Of a stretch of DNA of 64,000 nt, positions 54,447 to 63,971 are shown piece after piece; positions within the stretch are counted from its first letter, which is position 1; each line of letters starts with the position of its first letter. The notes beneath the pieces are model-generated. The model made no database searches. It saw nothing but the letters and a program-made list of their open reading frames with translations, and was not told the DNA's origin. The DNA comes from Notoacmeibacter sp. MSK16QG-6 (GTDB lineage Bacteria; Pseudomonadota; Alphaproteobacteria; Rhizobiales; Rhizobiaceae). Position numbers and translations under genes: made by a program. The DNA lies in the NCBI RefSeq assembly GCF_024158145.1, contig NZ_JAMYXM010000001.1, forward strand, positions 1,302,001 through 1,366,000, in the 5' to 3' direction.

Positions 54447-54517
54447 ACTAAGCTTCGGGTTTACGGCCCGGAAGAGCGGTTGTGATACTGAGTAACCCGC
54501 AAGAATCGGAGACGCTC

Positions 54518-55132
54518 ATGAAATTGCTGCTTGCGGATGATCATGAACTGGTCCGCGATACCATCTGCGCCTTTCTTCAGAACGAGAAGGATATGGCGAT
54601 CTCCGTTGCGGGCGATTTTCCCGAAGCGGCCGAACAGATGACGTCGGCCGGCCCCTTCGATCTGGTGCTTCTCGACTATTCCATGCCGGGCATGGAAGGT
54701 CTTGATGGGCTCAAACGAGCGATGGACCTGAACTTTCGCAGCCCTGTCGCGATCATTTCCGGCACGATAGACCGCTCGACCGCAGAAGAGGCGCTGGCCA
54801 TGGGCGCGGCCGGCTTCCTGCCGAAGACGATTGCTGCCAAATCGCTGATCCATGCGATCCGTTTCATGGCGGCGGGCGAACAATATGCGCCGATCAAGTT
54901 TCTGACCGAGGCGGAAGAACAGACCTCTCATCCGCTTGCCGAAAAGCTCACCGAGAGAGAATTGCAGGTTCTTCATGGCCTCATGAAGGGCCAGTCCAAC
55001 AAAGAGATCGCACGCGATCTGGATTTGCAGGAAGTCACGATCAAGCTTCACGTCAAGACACTCTGCCGCAAACTCGACGCCAAGAACCGGACGCAGGCCG
55101 CCATCATCGCCAAGGAAGAAGGCCTCTTTTAG
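54518..55132 (+). CDS. NarL/LuxR-type response regulator
   Basis: 204 residues: receiver domain with Asp7/Asp8, phospho-acceptor Asp53 (VLLDYSMPG) and the conserved Lys (FLPKTI), then a LuxR-type helix-turn-helix (LTERELQVLHGLMKGQSNKEIARDLDLQEVTIKLHVKTLCRKLDAKNRTQA). No sensor kinase is adjacent. Its place between the priming transferase and the chain-length gene suggests it controls exopolysaccharide synthesis. The ATG at 54518 has GGAGA upstream; 54482 would add twelve residues. Confidence 0.92.
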   Translation: MKLLLADDHELVRDTICAFLQNEKDMAISVAGDFPEAAEQMTSAGPFDLVLLDYSMPGMEGLDGLKRAMDLNFRSPVAIISGTIDRSTAEEALAMGAAGFLPKTIAAKSLIHAIRFMAAGEQYAPIKFLTEAEEQTSHPLAEKLTERELQVLHGLMKGQSNKEIARDLDLQEVTIKLHVKTLCRKLDAKNRTQAAIIAKEEGLF

Positions 55133-55261
55133 GTCTGGGTGCTCTGCCTCCTATCCTTTCGGACAGTATCGGCCATCCTTCTTTTCTCTCGTTTATCCGA
55201 TGACGCCGGCAGCCTGGTTCCACCCTGCCCGTAGGTTGAGAGGCAATTCGAGGAGCCTTTC

Positions 55262-56818
55262 ATGAACGCGCCAGTCCGATCCTTTGCCGGCCGCCCTGTT
55301 CCGGTCGACTTACGACACGATAGCGACGACATCGCCGCAGAGGCCTCACCCGGTCGCTTCTATCGTCTGCACATCCTACGGCTTATCCGGACACCGTTAG
55401 GCGGCCTCTCGTTCCGGCGGCTGCTTCGCGGCGGCAGGATCGGCGATGCAGGCCGGCTTCCCCGTTATGTTCTCACAATCGGGGCCGTGCTCGGCGCGGT
55501 ATGGGTTCCCATTGCACTTTACGTCCAGTTCGCGCCGCCGAGCTACACGTCGAGCGTTTCGCTGATATTGCCGGGCGCAGGAGTTTCCAGTTCGGTCAAT
55601 CTCTCGGAGATCGGGCAAGCCTCGACTTCCGCCAATTCTCCCTATTCCAGTTCATCCATCAGTCCGACCGTGACCTATCAGAAGCTGGTGCAATCGGGCC
55701 GCGTTATCCGTCGCGCTTCCAAGAGCGCGGGTATCGATGAGGCATCATTCGGGCGGCCGCGCATCAAACTTGTCGATCAGACAAGCCTGATGACCGTTCA
55801 GATGAAGGGCGGCTCGCCCGGTGCGGCGCGCGAACGCACCGAAGCTCTCCTCACCGCCTTTCTGGCCGAACTTAGCGATTTACGCGACGACGAGATGAAG
55901 CGACGCGAAGCGTCCGTGACCGATACGGTCGGCAAGTATCAGGATGCCGTCAACGAGATTCGCGACCGGATCAGCGCCGTGCAGGTCAAAACGGGACTGA
56001 GCTCGCAAGATCAGTTCGACGACATTGTGCGTACGAAAGAGGCGCTGTTGTCGCGTATCGCGGATGGCGAAGCGGAACTTCAGAACACCGATCGCGCGGT
56101 CGATTCCCTCGCCGCACTGCTCGGCATTTCAGCGGAGGCGGCGGCGCGGACGATCAAACTGCATGTCGACCCCGAATATGCAACGCTATCAAAAAGCCTG
56201 GCCGATGAAACGGCCAAGCTGGCTTCGCTCGGCAAACTCTACGGCCCCCGCCACCCCGAGGTCGTTTCCGTAAGAGAGCGCCATGACGGCGTTCAGTCTC
56301 GTATGGTCGAGCGGGCCGTCATCGTGACAGGCCTTCCCATCGAAGAATTGCGCGGGCAGGTGGAGCGCGCCGCCGATGGCGAGCGCGGCTCCCTACTCTC
56401 CCGCCTGGTTTCTGAAGTCTCGAAGCGCGATGGCCAGCTCGCCCGGCTGGGTGCTCTTCGCGCCGAACTGCGAAATGCCGAAACGCGGGTGGTCGAGCTG
56501 GTCACCGCCGCTTCTCAACTCGACAAACTCGATCGGGACTACAAAGTCGCCGAGGCGGTCTTCACATCGGCTCTTGCACGCCTCAACGTCTCGAAAACGG
56601 ATGTCTTCGCGTCCTATCCAATGGTACAAATCGCCGAGCCGCCCACCTTGCCGCTAGAGCCTTCGTCGCCGAACACGCTTCTCGCCCTCTTCGCGGGCGT
56701 TGCCGCGACGCTCTTTGCCATAATAGGGCTGACGCTGACATGGTTGCGCCGGCCTTTGATCGACCGACTTTCGGGCGCATGGCGAAAATCCGATCCGACG
56801 CCCGATGCGACGAGCTAA
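55262..56818 (+). CDS. Wzz/GumC-like polysaccharide copolymerase without kinase domain
   Basis: 518 residues. Two membrane segments (near 62-85 and 478-500) flank a long periplasmic coiled-coil region (for example SVTDTVGKYQDAVNEIRDRI), with the conserved Pro-rich P(S/T)xP-like region ahead of the second segment (AEPPTLPLEPSSPNTLLAL). It sets polymer chain length and contacts the exporter. The C-terminal tyrosine kinase of BY-kinases is absent, and no separate BY-kinase gene is in the window. GAGGAG precedes the ATG. Confidence 0.88.
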   Translation: MNAPVRSFAGRPVPVDLRHDSDDIAAEASPGRFYRLHILRLIRTPLGGLSFRRLLRGGRIGDAGRLPRYVLTIGAVLGAVWVPIALYVQFAPPSYTSSVSLILPGAGVSSSVNLSEIGQASTSANSPYSSSSISPTVTYQKLVQSGRVIRRASKSAGIDEASFGRPRIKLVDQTSLMTVQMKGGSPGAARERTEALLTAFLAELSDLRDDEMKRREASVTDTVGKYQDAVNEIRDRISAVQVKTGLSSQDQFDDIVRTKEALLSRIADGEAELQNTDRAVDSLAALLGISAEAAARTIKLHVDPEYATLSKSLADETAKLASLGKLYGPRHPEVVSVRERHDGVQSRMVERAVIVTGLPIEELRGQVERAADGERGSLLSRLVSEVSKRDGQLARLGALRAELRNAETRVVELVTAASQLDKLDRDYKVAEAVFTSALARLNVSKTDVFASYPMVQIAEPPTLPLEPSSPNTLLALFAGVAATLFAIIGLTLTWLRRPLIDRLSGAWRKSDPTPDATS

Positions 56819-58070
56819 TCCGGCTGAATCCTTTGTCTTCTGGGCGATAACGCTGACCTGGGCGTTCTACGCTGTCGGCGCACTCTATATTGTGGGACCG
56901 GTCGTGGCATGGCTCCTTGCCTGTCTGGCGGCTATATCGCTCTATCTCGGACCCGCCATGCGCACCGATTTGCAAACGGCAGGCTCCTTGCCGGCAATCG
57001 TCTTGCTCTGGGGTGGAAGCATGTTCGTCATGCTGATAGCGCTGTGGGCCGGACATCTCGGCTGGGATCTTGGGCTCGTCCAGACGATCAAATCGTCCAT
57101 CGGCTGGGCAAAGGGCTGGGCTCTTCTTTTCCTGCTTCCATTTGCCGGGGCGGTGCTGCCTATTCGACGGATTGTGCTGATCCGGGCGCAAACCATCGTC
57201 GGATTTATCACCCTTATCCTTCTACCAATCCTCGTACTCGCGCCCACCCTCGGTTTACCGGAGACCATTTTCGTTTCCCCGCTCAAAGCGGCCGGCGGGC
57301 CTGGTCCGGAATATTTCACCGTCTATTTCTATACGCTCGATCCGGCGAGCGGCGCGCCGCGCTGGCAGTTCTACGCTCCCTGGTCGCCTTTTGCCGGACT
57401 GCTTGGCGTGGTCATGGTGTGTTTCGCGCTGGAAGACCGTGATCGCCGCTGGATGCTTGCGGGCATCCTTGCCGGTTTGGCGATGATCTTCCTGTCGAAA
57501 TCGCGCATGAGCCTTGTCGCCCTCGTCATCTGCACCGTCACGCCGCGCATGATACCTCTTCTGGCAAAGGGGGTTGCCTGGCAGTGGGCGGCAGGGATCG
57601 CCGCGTCGATGGCGGTGGTCGGAGGTGCGGTGCTCGATTTTGCGACCAACGGAATTGCGGCATTCAAATCGGCGCGGGCGGACAGCACGCGCGTTCGCGA
57701 AACCTTGCAGCGGATCGCTTATGAGCGCTGGCACACCGAAGCGGTCTGGTTCGGGCATGGCACGGTCGAGCCGGGACCTCACCTTGTCGAATATATGCCG
57801 ATCGGCAGTCATCACACCTGGTATGGTCTGCTTTTCGTAAAAGGACTGACGGGCTTTTTCGCTCTCGTGGTGCCGATGGCCGCTCACTCGCTTATCATCG
57901 CGGTCGACTGCGTCTGCCATAAACGCGGACGTCTGCCTCTGTCGATCATGCTGGTGATGCTGATTCTGACCTTTGGCGAGAATATCGAGATCGAAGCCTA
58001 TCTCCTTTGGCCCGCGCTGCTGCTTCTCGGCATCCACGCCCGTGAGATGGTGGCTTCCACAGCTGACTGA
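56805..58070 (+). CDS. Wzy/O-antigen-ligase-like polysaccharide polymerase
   Basis: 421 residues with about ten to eleven hydrophobic segments. The periplasmic loop with ADSTRVRETLQRIAYERWHTEAVWFGHGTVEPGPHLV, followed by GSHHTWYGLLFVKGL, is typical of Wzy/WaaL/ExoQ-like proteins. It most likely polymerises the repeat units brought out by the Wzx flippase. It overlaps the copolymerase gene by 14 bases, which supports a functional pair. Confidence 0.8.
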   Translation: MRRANPAESFVFWAITLTWAFYAVGALYIVGPVVAWLLACLAAISLYLGPAMRTDLQTAGSLPAIVLLWGGSMFVMLIALWAGHLGWDLGLVQTIKSSIGWAKGWALLFLLPFAGAVLPIRRIVLIRAQTIVGFITLILLPILVLAPTLGLPETIFVSPLKAAGGPGPEYFTVYFYTLDPASGAPRWQFYAPWSPFAGLLGVVMVCFALEDRDRRWMLAGILAGLAMIFLSKSRMSLVALVICTVTPRMIPLLAKGVAWQWAAGIAASMAVVGGAVLDFATNGIAAFKSARADSTRVRETLQRIAYERWHTEAVWFGHGTVEPGPHLVEYMPIGSHHTWYGLLFVKGLTGFFALVVPMAAHSLIIAVDCVCHKRGRLPLSIMLVMLILTFGENIEIEAYLLWPALLLLGIHAREMVASTAD

Positions 58071-58087
58071 CAACCAACTGAAGGTAA

Positions 58088-58127
58088 CGAAAAAGAGATG
58101 GGCCGCCGGCTAGCCACCGGCGGCCCA
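58088..58127 (-). terminator. Terminator for the - strand glycosyltransferase operon
   Basis: 11-bp stem TGGGCCGCCGG / CCGGCGGCCCA with a CTAGCCA loop. On the - strand it is followed by TCTCTTTTT (left side AAAAAGAGA on +), so it serves the glycosyltransferase genes rather than the convergent polymerase gene. Confidence 0.8.
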
Positions 58128-58158
58128 CAACCTGGCCGTTTAGGGACGGGAAAGACGG

Positions 58159-59175
58159 TCAGGCTGCCTCGGCGTGGTCGGCATTGGAGCCGACAACGGT
58201 ATCGAGAAGTTCGTTCCAGCCGAGAAGGAACCTGTCCTCCGCCAGCCGGGCGGCGCGGCGAAGCCGGCGGCTGTCGTCCAGTTCGACGTAAGCCTCCATC
58301 TTTTCCAGAAAGGCCTTCCACCCGTCGACGCTGTTTTCGCCGATATTGGTCGCCCCGCTGCGGATGTGATCGCTCAGCCCGTCGATACGCGGACAGAGAA
58401 GAGGACGCCCGGCCGCCATCGCTTCCAGCGCGACAAGGCCATAGGGTTCCCAGCGCGAGGGCATGGCAATGGCATCGCACTGGGCCACAGCGTCCGCCGT
58501 GTTCGGCACATAGCCGTGAAAGGCGATGCGCGGATGGCAGCCCGCCCGATCCATGAGGCGCTGTCGATCCGGACCGTCGCCGAAGAGCGCCAGCTGTAGA
58601 TCATGGCGTGGATTGGCGCGAAAGGCGTCGATCAGAATATCGAAACCCTTCTGCTCATCGAACCGTCCAATAGCTCCGATCGTGAAGGTTGACCCTCTAG
58701 GCTTGTCGGCGAGATCGAAGAACGGGCTCAGGTCGACGCATGAGGGAATCGTCTCAAGGCGAGAAGGCGCGCAATACCCACGCCTCTGCATCCAGGCCCC
58801 TTGCGCCTCGCTTACCGCAACGACCTTGTCGAACAGGGAATAGGCCGTTTTCAAAAGCGTGTCGAAACGTAGTCGATTTGCCACACGCGCCGCGGCGAAA
58901 CGCTCGCAATAGCTGTGTTCGACATGGATCAGAGGGTTGTTCGGATAGATGGCGCGCAGCGCCGTCAGCATGGCGAGATTCGCCCAGCTGATCGACAGAT
59001 GCGATACGATGATGTCGGTCGACAGCTTGGGTGGCGAAAACTGACCGCGCTGGACGCGGGCAATCCTGTGGTGATGGCGTCCGCCCAGGGCAGGCGACGT
59101 CGTCATGTGATCGAGCATCCGATTGATACCGCCGAAAGAGGCATCGTCGATGAGATGGGTTACGGCACGGATCAT
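58159..59175 (-). CDS. GT4-family glycosyltransferase
   Basis: 338 residues from the ATG at 59175, chosen for AAGAGGAG just upstream; a longer frame to 59661 runs antiparallel into the next gene. It has the GT-B fold with donor-site region IGRFDEQKGFDILIDAF, then ALFGDGPDR and the family EX7E-type motif in SRWEPYGLVALEAMAAGRP. It adds a sugar to the lipid-linked repeat unit. Last gene of the - strand operon. Confidence 0.88.
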   Translation of the reverse strand: MIRAVTHLIDDASFGGINRMLDHMTTSPALGGRHHHRIARVQRGQFSPPKLSTDIIVSHLSISWANLAMLTALRAIYPNNPLIHVEHSYCERFAAARVANRLRFDTLLKTAYSLFDKVVAVSEAQGAWMQRRGYCAPSRLETIPSCVDLSPFFDLADKPRGSTFTIGAIGRFDEQKGFDILIDAFRANPRHDLQLALFGDGPDRQRLMDRAGCHPRIAFHGYVPNTADAVAQCDAIAMPSRWEPYGLVALEAMAAGRPLLCPRIDGLSDHIRSGATNIGENSVDGWKAFLEKMEAYVELDDSRRLRRAARLAEDRFLLGWNELLDTVVGSNADHAEAA

Positions 59176-59207
59176 GGTCAGTCTCCTCTTCATTATAGAT
59201 CGGGGGG

Positions 59208-60203
59208 TCAGGCGGCGCGGCGGCTCAGCATGGTCTGCTCGGCGAACAGATAAATGCCGGCGCCAAGCAGTTTCAGAGTGAAGGCCGCGCCGATGGTCAC
59301 GGCGGTCTTGATCGGCTCCTCCAGCAACGGACGTCGCGATGCTGCGACGAACCGGCGGCAGAAATCCCAGGCAAGATCGCCGTCGCGCATTGAGACCGCA
59401 CGCCGGCACAAATAGCGGAGCTGGTAGGCTGTCGCGGCGGCGCCCTGCTTTTCGACAAGTGCCGGCGCTATGTGGCCGATCTTGTCGCGCATGCGCTTCC
59501 AGGTCTCGAACTGACGACCCACATTGGCCGACAGCGCCCCCGTGTGGATGCGATAGAGCGTAAGCAGGCCGGGGATACCCTCGATCGTCCAGTCCTGCGT
59601 CAGCGCAAAACGCAGCCAGCCTTCGATATCGTCGGACTGCCGAAAATTTTCGTCGAACCACCAGTCGCGTTCGGTTTCATAGGCCGGGCGATACGCGAAA
59701 CCATCGAGCGCGGCGCGCCGGATGACCGGTGTGGAGCCGTTGCCTATCGGATTGCGCTTGAAAATGTCTGCGGCCGTCAGGTTCTGAAGCTTTGGCTTCT
59801 GATCGATACCGAGCGGCCTGCCTTTCTCATCGATCATGCGCGATCCCGAAAAGCTGATCCCGACATCGGGTCTGGCGCGCAGATGGTCGATATGGCGTTC
59901 AAGCTTCTCCGGCAGCCAGAGGTCGTCGGCATCGCAAAAGCCGACAAAATCGCCTCGCGCTTCATGGATACCGGTATTATGCGCACCTGCGAGCCCGCGA
60001 TTTCGCTGCGAGACCAGTCGAATACGGGGGTCGGAAAAGCCTTCGACGATCTGAACCGTCCGGTCGCTCGAACCATCGTCAACGACAACAATCTCGAGAT
60101 CTGTGAAGGTCTGTGCCAGAAGCGAGCTGAGCGTCTCCGCTACGGTCGCTTCGACATTATAGGCGGGCACGACGATACTGGCGGTGGGCTGAATTACAGT
60201 CAT
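59208..60203 (-). CDS. GT2-family glycosyltransferase
   Basis: 331 residues from the ATG at 60203 (GGAG 8 bases upstream; 60209 is two codons earlier). GT-A domain: SIVVPAYNVEATVAETLSSLL, VVDDGSSD and the DxD motif in VGFCDADDLW. Hydrophobic residues near the C-terminus could attach it to the membrane. It is homologous to the next gene and probably adds another sugar of the repeat. Confidence 0.9.
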   Translation of the reverse strand: MTVIQPTASIVVPAYNVEATVAETLSSLLAQTFTDLEIVVVDDGSSDRTVQIVEGFSDPRIRLVSQRNRGLAGAHNTGIHEARGDFVGFCDADDLWLPEKLERHIDHLRARPDVGISFSGSRMIDEKGRPLGIDQKPKLQNLTAADIFKRNPIGNGSTPVIRRAALDGFAYRPAYETERDWWFDENFRQSDDIEGWLRFALTQDWTIEGIPGLLTLYRIHTGALSANVGRQFETWKRMRDKIGHIAPALVEKQGAAATAYQLRYLCRRAVSMRDGDLAWDFCRRFVAASRRPLLEEPIKTAVTIGAAFTLKLLGAGIYLFAEQTMLSRRAA

Positions 60204-60228
60204 GGACATATCTCCTCTTGCGGGCTGT

Positions 60229-61167
60229 TCAGTTGGCAAATGTTCGGTCGTGCATCGCACGCGGCAGCACTGGCGCGGCTAGCGCGGCAGCGGCAGTCAA
60301 CACGCCGCGCTTCGGGTCGGAAAAGAAACCGAGCGGACTTCTCGCCAGGGCGCTGAAAACAAATCCGAGCGCGGTCAGCGGCTCCGACTGGATGCGCAGC
60401 GCCCGCCGCGCGAGGTATCGAAGATGGATCGCTTCCGCCGCCGCGATCTCCGACGGCCGTAAAGTCGGGTCGATGCGTTTGACGAGGTTCAGCGTGCGCC
60501 GCCAACCCGTGTGCATGGCTCTCAAATTGGCGGATAGGCCTGCATCGCTTGTGCGGTAGAACACAAGCAGTTCGTCGATTCCTTCGACGCGTGCGCCCGT
60601 TCCGATCAACCGGATAAGCCACTCGACGTCTTCACCGTAGCGAAGCGCGTTGTTGAAGCCGCTACTTTCGAGAAAGGCACTGCGCCGCACCACGATATTC
60701 GACATGGTGCAGACCGCGTTTTCGCGAAGCAGGTCGCGCGCGCTCAGCACTCCTTCTCGAACGGTCGACTGCGTCCGAACGGCCTTCAGTTGCTTGCGGA
60801 AAAATCCGATCCTCGCGTAGAGCGCTTCCGGGCTGTTCGGCGTACAGAAGACCGCCGCCATGCGCGCCAGCTTTTGCGGCGCCCATACATCGTCGGCATC
60901 CAGAAAGGCCAGGTAGTCGCCGGTGGCATGAACGAGAGCGCCGATATTGCGTGCGCGGCTCGGTCCGCCATTCGTCAGTTCGACGACTTTCGCACGCTCA
61001 TCCGTCGCCGCGAAAGCATGGGCGATCTGCGAGGAGCTATCGGTCGAGCCATCATCGACGATGATGATCTCGAAATCCTCGAAACTCTGTTTCGAAAGCG
61101 CCGACAGCGCCTGCGGCAGAGTTTCTTCCGCGTTGAAACACGGGATGATGACGGAAAACATCGGCAT
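60229..61167 (-). CDS. GT2-family glycosyltransferase
   Basis: 312 residues from the ATG at 61167 (GGAAAGG 8 bases upstream). GT-A motifs FSVIIPCFNAEETLPQALSAL, IVDDGSTD and LAFLDADDVW. It resembles the preceding GT2 protein but differs enough for another specificity. It lies 5 bases from the flippase gene and 25 bases from the next transferase, in one - strand operon. Confidence 0.9.
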   Translation of the reverse strand: MPMFSVIIPCFNAEETLPQALSALSKQSFEDFEIIIVDDGSTDSSSQIAHAFAATDERAKVVELTNGGPSRARNIGALVHATGDYLAFLDADDVWAPQKLARMAAVFCTPNSPEALYARIGFFRKQLKAVRTQSTVREGVLSARDLLRENAVCTMSNIVVRRSAFLESSGFNNALRYGEDVEWLIRLIGTGARVEGIDELLVFYRTSDAGLSANLRAMHTGWRRTLNLVKRIDPTLRPSEIAAAEAIHLRYLARRALRIQSEPLTALGFVFSALARSPLGFFSDPKRGVLTAAAALAAPVLPRAMHDRTFAN

Positions 61168-61172
61168 GGCGT

Positions 61173-62435
61173 TTACCTTTCCAATTGCAGGCGGGAAGAG
61201 TTGAGATTGGGGCGCAGCACCACGACCGAAGCCCCGAGTTGAGCCGCAACCGTGGATGCGAGAACCGACCAGACGACGGTCGTGAGCCCGTAGGGGGCGG
61301 CAAGGACGATGGCGGCAGCCGTGAACGCGGCAATGAAGGCCGAACCGAGAAGCTCGATGTCGGGTCGGTTCGCTGCGCGGAGCCATTGGGCCGTCGCCGA
61401 CCAGACGATGGCCGGAAGGGCCGCAAAACAAAGGATCGAGACCAGCGGCGCGACCCCGGCCCATTTGTCACCGAAGACGATGGGAACGTAGATCGGTGCG
61501 GCCAGGGCCTGCAGACAAATCACCGGAAAGAGAACGGCCATGGCGAGGGTAAGTGCGTCGCGAAGAACGGCTCTCCTCTGTTCGCTCCGACAAAGGTGCG
61601 GAAAAAGCACCGTCGCGAAAGCAACAGAGAAAGAGTTGGCGATGCCAAAACCGGCATTGATCGCGAAGAAATAAATTCCGAGCGCTTCCGGTCCCATCAG
61701 CGCACCGACGATCAGTTTGTCGGCCTGCAGGCGAAGAACCTTGAGAAACTCAATGCCGAGGATGGACGAACCGAACCGTAAGAACGGCCTGATGGGCGCT
61801 GGGGTATGGTCTTGCTGCGCAACCCAAGGCCGCAGGCGGCGCATGCCGATCAGCCAGATCGGTGCACTGGCGAGCCTGGCCGCGGCGACCGAAAGCGGGT
61901 CTGGCCAGAAAACCACGATCAGAGCGAGCAGCAGGTTTGCCGCGACATTCTGGGCACCGGCCACGGCGGCAGTGCCGCTCAGCCGGCCTTCGCGCATGGC
62001 CAGGGCGCATTGGACGATACCGCCCGGCATGAAGAGATATTCGCCGGCCATGAGAGCCAGCACGAGCGGCGCAACCGTTTCGCCGCTTATGACATGCAGC
62101 GCGTAAGCCATTGCGAGCTGCAGCAAAAAGAGGCCGACGCACCAGAAAGTGAAAACGCGGTGGGCGGTTCGGGCCACCGAATGCAGTTGGCCGGCGGGCG
62201 CAGCGATGATTTTCTGAACCACACCGTTTTCAGTGAATGCCTTCAGGATTTCGGCAATCGCCATGGCGGCTGCGACCATGCCGACCTCTGCGGGCGACAG
62301 CATATGCGCCAATGCCACAACAGCGATCAGACGCGTCGCCTTGGTTGCAAATTCCGAAGCGCTATAAGCCAGGAAGCCGCGGATGAGCTGTGTGCTCGCG
62401 GCTCTCTTCCAGTATCCGGCCAATGCTTCGGTCAT
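61173..62435 (-). CDS. Wzx-type oligosaccharide flippase
   Basis: About 420 residues and roughly twelve transmembrane segments of the polysaccharide transporter/MOP superfamily (ATKATRLIAVVALAHMLSPAEVGMVAAAMAI; second half ALGIYFFAINAGFGIANSF). It flips the lipid-linked repeat unit to the periplasmic face. The ATG at 62435 has GAGG 9 bases upstream; 62450 is the alternative. It heads the - strand operon, divergent from the Wza-like gene. Confidence 0.88.
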   Translation of the reverse strand: MTEALAGYWKRAASTQLIRGFLAYSASEFATKATRLIAVVALAHMLSPAEVGMVAAAMAIAEILKAFTENGVVQKIIAAPAGQLHSVARTAHRVFTFWCVGLFLLQLAMAYALHVISGETVAPLVLALMAGEYLFMPGGIVQCALAMREGRLSGTAAVAGAQNVAANLLLALIVVFWPDPLSVAAARLASAPIWLIGMRRLRPWVAQQDHTPAPIRPFLRFGSSILGIEFLKVLRLQADKLIVGALMGPEALGIYFFAINAGFGIANSFSVAFATVLFPHLCRSEQRRAVLRDALTLAMAVLFPVICLQALAAPIYVPIVFGDKWAGVAPLVSILCFAALPAIVWSATAQWLRAANRPDIELLGSAFIAAFTAAAIVLAAPYGLTTVVWSVLASTVAAQLGASVVVLRPNLNSSRLQLER

Positions 62436-62450
62436 TTGCTTCAACCTCAT

Positions 62451-62672
62451 TTGGCGACGGCCCAGCGTCGCGTTCGATGCAAAAGGGATAGCGTCGTAAG
62501 ACCGGGAAACGGGGAGGCCGATGGACGAGAAACATGCCGAAGAAGGGCAGCGCGACTATCCCGCCGTATAGTCCGGCGGCCGAATGCGCTGAAACTCATC
62601 CATCCGGCTGCGGTTCAGGCGTCATTTAAGATGTCAAACCTGTCATCGAGGGAAACGGGAAAGGAACCTCAG
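62451..62672. promoter_or_regulatory. Divergent promoter region between wzx and wza-like genes
   Basis: 222 bases without a gene. It must hold promoters for both the flippase operon and the export lipoprotein. I saw no copy of the ACCTAT-N5-ATAGGT palindrome here and no other strong repeat. Confidence 0.5.
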
Positions 62673-63923
62673 ATGACAAAGGATCGATTGACTCATTGCG
62701 CCGGGTGGCTGACGTCCAGCGCCATTCTGCTGGTCGCGACCTCGCTACTTGGCGGTTGCGCTTCCATGCAACAGGTCGACAATCGCGAAGAGGTGAGCGA
62801 AGGCTTGAGCTATCAGGCGGAGTACCGCTCGCCGCGCCGTCACAAGGGGCGCTGGCGTGACACGGCGGTAAACCAGAATCTCAAGCGCTGCGGCACGGGT
62901 GGAACCTCGTCGGGCGCGCAGCCCGTCGCCGCTTATATACCGCAAGACGACATGCTATTGTCGAGCGGTGACTTGCTGACGATCGCCGTCGGCAACGATC
63001 CAACCTTCAGCGGTTCGTACGAGGTCTCGCAGGACGGCTCCGTTCGCCTGCCACATTTGCCTTCAATTCAGGCGAAAGGCATGGCGATCGAGGCAGTCGA
63101 ACGCAAGATAGCGGCTGCGCTCGTTTCCGGCGACATCTATTCGGCCGCGCCGCCGGTTTCCGTCCGTCTTCAGGACTTCGCTCCGGCAAGGGTGTATGTT
63201 TCAGGCGCCGTGTTCAACCCAGGCACGGTCGATGTGGGCGGCGTCTCCGGCGCTGACCGCGACGATCTGCGCCAAACGGCGAGCGGCGGGACGGCAGAGT
63301 CCCGACGGCTGTCGCGGGCGTTGCAGTCGGCGGGCGGTATTCGGCCGGACGCCGATCTGTCGGCTGTTCGCATCGTTCGAAACGGTCGCAGTTTCACGGC
63401 AGATGCCAGAGGGGCCATGCAGGGCATCCCGTTCAACGATATGCTTCTGCTGTCGGGTGACCGCATCGAGGTCGACAGCCGCGGCTGCTTCCAGGGCGAC
63501 CTCGTTGCGCCCTCGCCTGTCACCACGCCGGGCGTGAAAGTCTTCATGTCCAACCTGACGCAGCCGGCCGCGGCGAACGCGCTCTCGGCGGTCGGCAAGG
63601 ATGCGCGTGAATTGCGCTACGGCACGCGTTTTCTGGAAGCGATTGTCGGAATGAACTGCCTCGGCGGCACGAGATGGGTCAATGCCGACCGGACGGCGGC
63701 CCTTATCTCGCGTAATCCCTTGACCGGGCAATCCATCGTGATCGAACGCAAGGTAGAGGAATTGCTGCGTCATCGCGACCGGGACGATTTCAATCCGTTC
63801 ATGATGCCGGGGGACGCCCTGGCCTGTTACGACTCCAAGCAGGTCAATCTCTTCGAGGTGGCCAAGGGCTTTACAGGGGTGGCCGGCGCAGCAACCGCGG
63901 CACTGAACATCTGGAACAATTGA
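62673..63923 (+). CDS. Wza/ExoF-like polysaccharide export lipoprotein
   Basis: 416 residues from the ATG at 62673 with AAGGAA upstream; the frame is open much further left but opposite wzx. A lipoprotein signal ends in LLGGC (Cys29). The Poly_export domain (LLSSGDLLTIAVGNDPTFSGSYEVSQDGSVRLPHL) and the following SLBB-like part (ARVYVSGAVFNPGTVDV) match OPX outer-membrane exporters. It should form the outer-membrane exit for the polymer built by this locus. A terminator follows. Confidence 0.88.
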   Translation: MTKDRLTHCAGWLTSSAILLVATSLLGGCASMQQVDNREEVSEGLSYQAEYRSPRRHKGRWRDTAVNQNLKRCGTGGTSSGAQPVAAYIPQDDMLLSSGDLLTIAVGNDPTFSGSYEVSQDGSVRLPHLPSIQAKGMAIEAVERKIAAALVSGDIYSAAPPVSVRLQDFAPARVYVSGAVFNPGTVDVGGVSGADRDDLRQTASGGTAESRRLSRALQSAGGIRPDADLSAVRIVRNGRSFTADARGAMQGIPFNDMLLLSGDRIEVDSRGCFQGDLVAPSPVTTPGVKVFMSNLTQPAAANALSAVGKDARELRYGTRFLEAIVGMNCLGGTRWVNADRTAALISRNPLTGQSIVIERKVEELLRHRDRDDFNPFMMPGDALACYDSKQVNLFEVAKGFTGVAGAATAALNIWNN

Positions 63924-63943
63924 ATCACGAATTGTCGTGCGGT

Positions 63944-63971
63944 GCAGGCTGGTTACCCCAGCCTGCCCTTT
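63944..63971 (+). terminator. Intrinsic terminator after the export lipoprotein gene
   Basis: 9-bp stem GCAGGCTGG / CCAGCCTGC with a 5-base loop, followed by CCTTT, 20 bases after the stop. Confidence 0.75.

Noticed and set aside
61806-62672. N-terminal extension of the export lipoprotein frame
   Set aside because: The extension lies antisense to the flippase, and the lipoprotein signal and ribosome site fix the start at 62673.
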